From positions 124,001 through 188,000 of the forward strand of contig NZ_JBLWFK010000001.1 in the NCBI RefSeq assembly GCF_048323675.1: a DNA stretch of 64,000 bases, given 5' to 3'. This document shows, one piece after another, positions 58,739-64,000 of the stretch. Position 1 is the stretch's first letter, and every line of letters begins with the position of its first letter. The translations under genes and the position numbers were made by a program. Below the pieces are notes generated by a model. It made no database searches. It was not told the DNA's origin and worked only from the letters and a program-made list of their open reading frames with translations. The stretch comes from Mangrovimicrobium sp048323675. GTDB taxonomy: Bacteria; Pseudomonadota; Gammaproteobacteria; Pseudomonadales; Halieaceae.

Positions 58739-61507
58739 CTACAGCGACTGGATGCGTTGGAGTTGTTCCTGCAGTTTCTGCATTGCCAGTTCCTGTGCCT
58801 GCAACTTCTCCCGCTCTTTTTCCACCACGTCAGCGGGAGCTTTTCCGACGAACGACTCGTTGTTCAACTTGCCTGCAAGACGCGCCAGGTCTTTTTCCAG
58901 CTTCGTCATTTCCTTTGCAAGGCGCGCCACTTCGGCGTCTTTGTCGATCAGGCCAGCCATGGGAACCAGAATTTCCAGTTCGCCGACCAGAGCCGTAGCG
59001 GCGGCCGGAGCCGCCTCGCCAGATTCCAGCCAGCTGATTTCTTCCAGCTTGGCCAGTTTCCTCAGGAACGGGGCGTTTTCTTGCAATCTGCGTTTATCTT
59101 CGTCGCCGCCGTTCCGCAGCAGGGCGTTGAGTGCTTTACCCGGAGCAATGTTCATTTCCCCACGAATGTTCCGGATGCCCACAATTACACCCTTGAGCCA
59201 TTCTATATCCGCGTTTGCGGCAGTGTCCATAGCGTCCTTGTTGCTCGCCGGGTAGGGCTGCAGCATGATGGTCGCGCCGGATTTGCCGGCGAGTGGTGCC
59301 ACGGTATGCCAGATTTCCTCGGTGATAAACGGCATCAGCGGGTGCAGCAGGCGCAACCAGGTCTCCAGTACCCGGATCAGGGTGCGCCGGGTGCCGCGTT
59401 TGGCCGCCTCGCTGGCATGGTCGTCCCAGAGCACCGGCTTGGACAGTTCCAGGTACCAGTCGCAGTATTCGTTCCAGATGAATTCGTAGATCGCCTGCGA
59501 GGCGAGGTCGAAGCGGTAATTGTCGATACAGCGGGCGACTTCCGCTTCGGCTTCCTGCAGCTTGCCGATGATCCAGCGGTCAGCGAGGCTCAGTTCGCAG
59601 GGCAGCGACGCATCCTGGCCGCAATCTTCACCCTCGCAGTTCATCAACACGTAGCGGGCGGCATTCCAGATCTTGTTGCAAAAATTGCGGTAGCCCTCGA
59701 TCCGGCCGATGTCGAACTTGATGTCCCGTCCGGTGGAGGCCAGCGAGTAAAAGGTAAAGCGCAGGGCGTCGGTGCCGTAGGCGGCGATACCCTCCGGGAA
59801 CTGCTTGCGCGTGGCCTTTTCGATCTTCGCTGCCAGTTGCGGTTGCATCATGCCGGCGGTGCGCTTGCTCACCAGGCTTTCGAGGTCGATGCCGTCGATC
59901 AGGTCGATGGGGTCCAGTACGTTGCCCTTGGACTTGGACATCTTCTGGCCTTCCTCGTCGCGGATCAGGCCGGTGACGTAGACCGTCTCGAAGGGAACTT
60001 CCTTGCGGAAATGCAGGGTCATCATGATCATCCGGGCGACCCAGAAAAAGATGATGTCGAAGCCGGTGACCAGCACCGAGGTCGGGTGGAAGATTTCCAG
60101 TTCCTTCGTTTCCTCCGGCCAGCCCAGGGTGGAGAATGTCCACAGGGCCGAGGAGAACCAGGTATCGAGCACGTCTTCGTCCTGGCGCAGGGCGGCATCG
60201 GCGGCGATGCCGTGCTCCGCGCGAACCGCCGCCTCGGAGGCGCCGACGTAGAAATTGCCGGCCTCGTCGTACCACGCGGGAATGCGGTGTCCCCACCACA
60301 ACTGGCGGCTGATGCACCAGTCCTGGATGTCGCGCATCCAGCTGAAATACATGTTCTCGTAGTTTTTCGGCACGAATTTGACCGAGCCGTTTTCCACCGC
60401 CTCGATGGCCGGGCCGGCGAGGGCGCGGGCGTCCACGTACCACTGGTTGGTAAGGTAGGGCTCGATCACTACACCGGAGCGGTCGCCGCGCGGCACCTTC
60501 AGTTTGTGGTCGTCGATTTTCTCCAGCAGGCCCAGCGCGTCGAGGTCGGCGACGATCTGCTTGCGCGCCGCGAACCGGTCCATGCCGACATAGGCTGCCG
60601 GCGCCTCGCCGCCGATGGCCGCATCGTCGTCGAGGATGTTGATCATCGGCAGGCCGTGGCGCTTGCCCATCTCGTAGTCGTTGAAATCGTGGGCCGGGGT
60701 GATTTTCACGCAGCCGGTGCCGAACTCGCGGTCCACATAATCGTCGGCGATTACCGGAATCTCCCGGCCGGTGAGCGGCAGCTCGACCATGCGCCCGATC
60801 AGGTGGGCGTAGCGCTCGTCCTCCGGGTGCACCGCCACCGCCGAGTCGCCGAGCATGGTCTCCGGGCGGGTGGTGGCGACAGTCAGGTGACCCTCGCCGC
60901 CGGCGAGCGGATAGCGGAAATGCCACAGGTGGCCGTTCTCCTCCTCGGATACCACCTCGAGGTCGGAGATGGCGGTGTGCAGCACCGGATCCCAGTTCAC
61001 CAGGCGTTTGCCGCGGTAGATCAGTCCCTCCCGGTACAGCCGGATAAACACTTCCTGCACGGCGGCGCTCAGGCCCTCGTCCATCGTAAAACGCTCGCGG
61101 GACCAGTCCGGCGAGGCGCCGAGGCGGCGCAGCTGGCGGGTGATGGTGCCGCCGGATTGCGCCTTCCACTCCCAGACCTTCTCGGTAAATTTCTCCCGGC
61201 CGAGATCGTGGCGGCTGACGCCCTGCGCTTCCAGCTGGCGCTCCACCACCATCTGGGTGGCGATGCCGGCATGGTCGGTACCCGGCTGCCACAGGGTGTT
61301 GTCGCCGCGCATGCGGTGATAGCGGATCAGGGCGTCCATGATCGCGTTCTGGAAGCCGTGGCCCATGTGCAGGCTGCCGGTGACGTTGGGCGGCGGGATC
61401 ATGATGCTGAAGGCGTTGTCACCGCCCTGGGGCGCGAAATAGCCTTTGCTTTCCCACTCCTGGTACCAGCGGGTCTCGATGTCGGCGGGCTGGAAGGTCT
61501 TGTCCAT
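58739..61507 (-). CDS. valS: Valyl-tRNA synthetase
   Basis: 922 residues from ATG 61507 (MDKTFQPADIETRWYQEW). Class I synthetase charging tRNA-Val, with the HIGH motif as HMGH in VTGSLHMGHGFQN, the editing domain around TTRPETMLGD, and KMSKSKGNVLDP. The C-terminal coiled coil (EVARLAKEMTKLEKDLARL) closes the protein. In many gammaproteobacteria it follows pepA and holC directly; here a 683-bp repeat island separates it from holC. The longer frame to 61618 is not supported. Confidence 0.97.
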   Translation of the reverse strand: MDKTFQPADIETRWYQEWESKGYFAPQGGDNAFSIMIPPPNVTGSLHMGHGFQNAIMDALIRYHRMRGDNTLWQPGTDHAGIATQMVVERQLEAQGVSRHDLGREKFTEKVWEWKAQSGGTITRQLRRLGASPDWSRERFTMDEGLSAAVQEVFIRLYREGLIYRGKRLVNWDPVLHTAISDLEVVSEEENGHLWHFRYPLAGGEGHLTVATTRPETMLGDSAVAVHPEDERYAHLIGRMVELPLTGREIPVIADDYVDREFGTGCVKITPAHDFNDYEMGKRHGLPMINILDDDAAIGGEAPAAYVGMDRFAARKQIVADLDALGLLEKIDDHKLKVPRGDRSGVVIEPYLTNQWYVDARALAGPAIEAVENGSVKFVPKNYENMYFSWMRDIQDWCISRQLWWGHRIPAWYDEAGNFYVGASEAAVRAEHGIAADAALRQDEDVLDTWFSSALWTFSTLGWPEETKELEIFHPTSVLVTGFDIIFFWVARMIMMTLHFRKEVPFETVYVTGLIRDEEGQKMSKSKGNVLDPIDLIDGIDLESLVSKRTAGMMQPQLAAKIEKATRKQFPEGIAAYGTDALRFTFYSLASTGRDIKFDIGRIEGYRNFCNKIWNAARYVLMNCEGEDCGQDASLPCELSLADRWIIGKLQEAEAEVARCIDNYRFDLASQAIYEFIWNEYCDWYLELSKPVLWDDHASEAAKRGTRRTLIRVLETWLRLLHPLMPFITEEIWHTVAPLAGKSGATIMLQPYPASNKDAMDTAANADIEWLKGVIVGIRNIRGEMNIAPGKALNALLRNGGDEDKRRLQENAPFLRKLAKLEEISWLESGEAAPAAATALVGELEILVPMAGLIDKDAEVARLAKEMTKLEKDLARLAGKLNNESFVGKAPADVVEKEREKLQAQELAMQKLQEQLQRIQSL

Positions 61508-61749
61508 GGTCTGGGTGTCTGACGGTTTCTTGAAAGGGGCGCGATTATAAGCCATGCGGCGGGGGCTTTGTAGCGACGGGTTGTTCTCTGGAATTCGTAG
61601 CTCCGAGCGTCTTTCCATTGTGCTTTGGGGATTGTGCTGTATAACCCGCGCTATCTGGTCCGCCGCCTCTTCCGGGATGGTGCTTTGTAAGCCGGGCCAT
61701 CGGCCTCACTGCCTTCTACGGGAAGGAGCTTCGTAGGCCGGGCCCTCGA

Positions 61750-61850
61750 CTCGCCTACGCCTCCCCGGGACCGCCAAAAAGCGCACATCCATGTGCAGGC
61801 TCGGCCTCGGACATCCATGTCCTCGGACGCCCCGGTGAGGCGTAGGCGAG
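61750..61850. repeat. Palindromic element, about 100 bp
   Basis: CTCGCCTACGCCTCCCCGG on the left and CCGGTGAGGCGTAGGCGAG on the right are near-perfect inverted repeats (about 19 of 21). The middle has short palindromes, ACATCCATGT and GGACATCCATGTCC, so both DNA strands or a transcript could form a large hairpin. Confidence 0.7.
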
Positions 61851-61957
61851 CCGATGTCCCTGATCCCTTGCCAGCGAATACCTTCCGGCCATTATCGTAG
61901 AGGTGTGATTTCCTGGTCTGCTGCAGCTATTCGTATGGCACGGAGCAGGTATGGACG

Positions 61958-62068
61958 CGGGGTGTGGCCTCACGAAAACGTCTGAGGCCATGGAGGGCCC
62001 GGCCGGCGCTCCGGGAAGCCGAGCTGCCATGGATGGCGCTTTTGCGTTTTTCGGGAGGCCACACCCCG
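61958..62068. repeat. Palindromic element, about 110 bp, with 23-bp arms
   Basis: CGGGGTGTGGCCTCACGAAA (left, continuing ACG) pairs with TTTTTCGGGAGGCCACACCCC (read as TTTCGGGAGGCCACACCCCG) with only one or two mismatches. The interior has CCATGGAGGGCCC and GCCATGGATGGC. Its arms are unrelated to those of the element 110 bp away, while both share CATCCATG-like centres. Confidence 0.7.
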
Positions 62069-62190
62069 TGGCCGTGCCGGTATCGAAACTACCAACTACC
62101 ACTGTGGTTTCAAAGAGGCACCGATCTACAAGGTGTGTTGGCGTATTGAAATGTGGGAATGATACGTCCCCACTGGAGAGGCAGAAAAAA

Positions 62191-62610
62191 TCAGAGATCG
62201 TGCTTTTCCAGCTGGTAGCCGCGCTCGCGGTACATCTTCCACGACGCCCGCATCGCCGGCAGCGATTCCGCATCCTGGGTGACGACCTCCGCCACCCGGC
62301 CAAAGCGCGAGAACCACGGCGGCGGTTGCAGCTGCAGGTTGATCAGCAGGTCGTTGTGGTTGGCGGGTTCCTGGCCCCAGCCGATGAGGATTGGTTCGCC
62401 GGTGTCCTCGCCGAGCAGGGCGTGGGGCAGGAAACTGGCGGGGCGGAAGCTCCAGAGCAGGGAGTCCAGCGCCTGGGCCTGGTCGCGGTCCGCCGCGTTG
62501 ATGAAGATGCGGTGGCCCTGGGCGAAGGCCTTGTCGGCGAGCCGGGCGGCGACATTCAGGCGCTGGCCGGGGCCAGCCGCCTGGATGACGTAGAAGCCGA
62601 CCCGGGTCAC
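62191..62610 (-). CDS. holC: DNA polymerase III chi subunit
   Basis: 139 residues from GTG 62610, whose GTGA overlaps the pepA stop by 4 bases. It begins VTRVGFYVIQAAGPGQRLN and has ARLADKAFAQGHRIFINAAD, WSFRPASFLPHALLGED and PILIGWGQEPAN, the pattern of HolC. In the replisome it links the clamp loader to single-strand binding protein. Translational coupling to pepA agrees with the order known in gammaproteobacteria. Confidence 0.93.
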   Translation of the reverse strand: MTRVGFYVIQAAGPGQRLNVAARLADKAFAQGHRIFINAADRDQAQALDSLLWSFRPASFLPHALLGEDTGEPILIGWGQEPANHNDLLINLQLQPPPWFSRFGRVAEVVTQDAESLPAMRASWKMYRERGYQLEKHDL

Positions 62611-64000
62611 TTGCCGGCGCGGTCGATCAGGTAGCGGGTCAGCAGGCCGACCGGGCGGCCGGTGGCCCACTTGGGTGCGGCATCCCAGGCGGTGCCGGCG
62701 ATGTCGAGGTGGGCCCAGGAATAGTTCTTGGTGAACTCGGAGAGGAAGCAGGCCGCGGTGACGCTGCCGCCGCCGGCGCTGCCGATGTTGCCGAGATCGG
62801 CAAAGTTGCTTTGCAGCTGCTTGGTGTAGTCGTCCCACAGGGGCATGCGCCAGGCCCGGTCGTGGGCCTCGGTGCCTGCGGCCAGCAGGGCGTCGGCGAG
62901 TTCATCGGTATTGCTGTAGAGGCCGCTGGCGTGTGAGCCGAGGGCGACCACGCAGGCGCCGGTAAGGGTGGCGATGTCGATGACCGCTTCGGGCTTGAAG
63001 CGCTCGACGTAGGTGAGGGTGTCGCAGAGCACCAGCCGGCCCTCGGCGTCGGTGTTGAGGATCTCGATGGTCTTGCCGGACATGCTCCTGACCACGTCGC
63101 CGGGCTTGGTGGCGGTGCCGCTGGGCATGTTTTCCGCGGCGGCGATGACACCGATGACGTTTAGCGGCAGGGCCATTTCGGTGACGGCGGTCATGGTGCC
63201 GAGGACACTGGCGGCGCCGCCCATGTCGAATTTCATCTCGTCCATTTTCAGGGCGGGCTTGATGGAGATGCCGCCGCTGTCGAAGGTGATGCCCTTGCCG
63301 ACCAGCACGTAGGGCTTGTCCGACTTGCGGCCGCCGCTGTAGTTCATGATGATAAGGCGCGCCGGCTCCGCAGTGCCCGCGGTGACCGAGAGAAACGAAT
63401 GCATGCCCAGCTCGCGCATCTGCTTTTCATCGACGACCTGCACGGTCAGTTTGCTGTTGCCGCGGGCCAGTTTGCGCGCCTGCTGGGCGAGGTAGCTGGG
63501 GGTGCAGATGTTCGCGGGCAGGTTGGCGAGGTTGCGCGCGGTGTTGATGCCGGAGGCGGTGGCGGCGCCCGCGTCCAGTGCGGTCTGCGCCGGCCCCTTG
63601 CCGAGCACGGAGCTCACGGTCACCTTGCTGACCGTCAGTGCGGGCTGGGGTTCGGATACTGTCTCGGTGTAGCGGTAGGCGCCGGTCGCCAGCGAACGGG
63701 CAAGGGTTTCCAGCAGCCATTCGGCGGTGGCGTCGTGCACGCTGAGGTCGTCGAGCAGGACCAGCGCGTCCTTCGCGGTGGTCCCGTTGAGTGCGCTGTA
63801 TACGGTGCGGGCAAATTCGCGCGCAGCGACGCGGTCGAAATCGCCGCGCTTGCCGCAGCCGACCAGCAGGATGCGCTGGGCTTTGGCGGCGCCCGGCAGC
63901 AGTGTGCTCTGGCCGCGCTTGGCGCTGAAATCTTCCAGTTTCAGGGTCGCCGACAGCGACCCGCCGCCGGCGCTGTCGAGTGCCTTGGCGGCACCCTGCA
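62607..64000 (-). CDS. pepA: Leucyl aminopeptidase, N-terminus cut by window edge
   Basis: At least 464 residues; the frame is open to the window edge and its start lies outside. M17 family, a two-metal aminopeptidase removing N-terminal residues, sometimes also a DNA-binding regulator in Xer recombination. The catalytic domain has VLVGKGITFDSGGISIKP, FDMGGAASVLGTM and NTDAEGRLVL, the family signature. The N-terminal part with LPGAAKAQRILLVGCGKRG is visible up to the edge. Only about 30-40 residues should be missing. Confidence 0.96.
   Translation of the reverse strand, partial: QGAAKALDSAGGGSLSATLKLEDFSAKRGQSTLLPGAAKAQRILLVGCGKRGDFDRVAAREFARTVYSALNGTTAKDALVLLDDLSVHDATAEWLLETLARSLATGAYRYTETVSEPQPALTVSKVTVSSVLGKGPAQTALDAGAATASGINTARNLANLPANICTPSYLAQQARKLARGNSKLTVQVVDEKQMRELGMHSFLSVTAGTAEPARLIIMNYSGGRKSDKPYVLVGKGITFDSGGISIKPALKMDEMKFDMGGAASVLGTMTAVTEMALPLNVIGVIAAAENMPSGTATKPGDVVRSMSGKTIEILNTDAEGRLVLCDTLTYVERFKPEAVIDIATLTGACVVALGSHASGLYSNTDELADALLAAGTEAHDRAWRMPLWDDYTKQLQSNFADLGNIGSAGGGSVTAACFLSEFTKNYSWAHLDIAGTAWDAAPKWATGRPVGLLTRYLIDRAGK

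Larger units (their letters stand above)
61508..62190. other. Gene-free repeat island between holC and valS
   Basis: 683 bp with no credible coding frame. It contains the valS promoter region, a degenerate direct repeat with core GTAGGCCGGGCCCTCG (near 61676-61745; first copy GTAAGCCGGGCCATCG), and two separate palindromic elements listed apart. The repeats resemble REP/MITE-type intergenic elements of other proteobacteria; no transposase is nearby. Confidence 0.65.

Noticed and set aside
61755..62303. 182-residue minus frame through the palindrome island
   Set aside because: Its residues translate the palindromes and part of holC in the wrong frame.
1..64000. tRNA, rRNA, CRISPR arrays, prophage or insertion sequence genes
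   Set aside because: None was seen: no cloverleaf-like gene, no regularly spaced repeat array, no transposase or integrase motif.

Overview
This 64 kb window reads as chromosome of a high-GC marine-type gammaproteobacterium. The placement rests on the pepA-holC-valS order, RapA, GspA/GspB, FolM-type pteridine reductase, DUF748 and a PEP-CTERM/exosortase system; a Cellvibrionales/Halieaceae-like source is an inference, not shown. No rRNA, tRNA, CRISPR array, transposase, integrase or phage gene was found. The first 9 kb is visibly lower in GC than the rest.

1-13.5 kb: an exopolysaccharide/exosortase locus. A cut-off glycosyltransferase diverges from gmd and fcl (GDP-L-fucose synthesis). Then come an exosortase-EpsI fusion (XrtD-like), a WecA-type undecaprenyl-phosphate sugar transferase with a long extra C-terminus, and a giant TPR lipoprotein of the PEP-CTERM system. 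A near-perfect sigma-54 promoter drives a small secreted VPLPA-CTERM protein. A methyltransferase and a TPR-sulfotransferase follow, and then, inverted, a close paralogue of the VPLPA protein with a different sorting tail.

13.8-21 kb: an HD-GYP protein with one altered metal ligand, gspA-gspB, ppx and an acyl-CoA dehydrogenase. 21.5-30.3 kb: a seven-gene minus-strand operon (DUF1445, pxpA, pxpB, pxpC, DUF4392, D-amino-acid transaminase, alanine racemase) that looks like a D-glutamate/D-alanine/5-oxoproline module. It encodes as separate proteins the two domains fused in mammalian D-glutamate cyclase. A divergent AMP-binding protein with degraded catalytic motifs and a ketopantoate-reductase-like enzyme sit beside it.

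30.4-46.6 kb: an RND pump and adaptor, a patatin phospholipase with a lysine/alanine tail, a CBS protein, pteridine reductase, an APH-like kinase with a membrane-anchored protein that seems to lack a normal start codon, SprT, a DUF748 protein, and a GGDEF-AraC pair. Between DUF748 and AraC lies an 874-bp island with two inverted copies of a roughly 255-bp element whose ends differ in sequence but stay self-complementary.

46.8-64 kb: an HSD10/AMACR/enoyl-CoA hydratase module for branched acyl-CoA breakdown, an ABHD10-like hydrolase and a lipoprotein, LysR-tatD-rapA, a possible small RNA with its own terminator, a methyltransferase, a TetR regulator, two cold-shock-domain genes (one membrane-anchored), valS, a palindrome island, holC and a truncated pepA.
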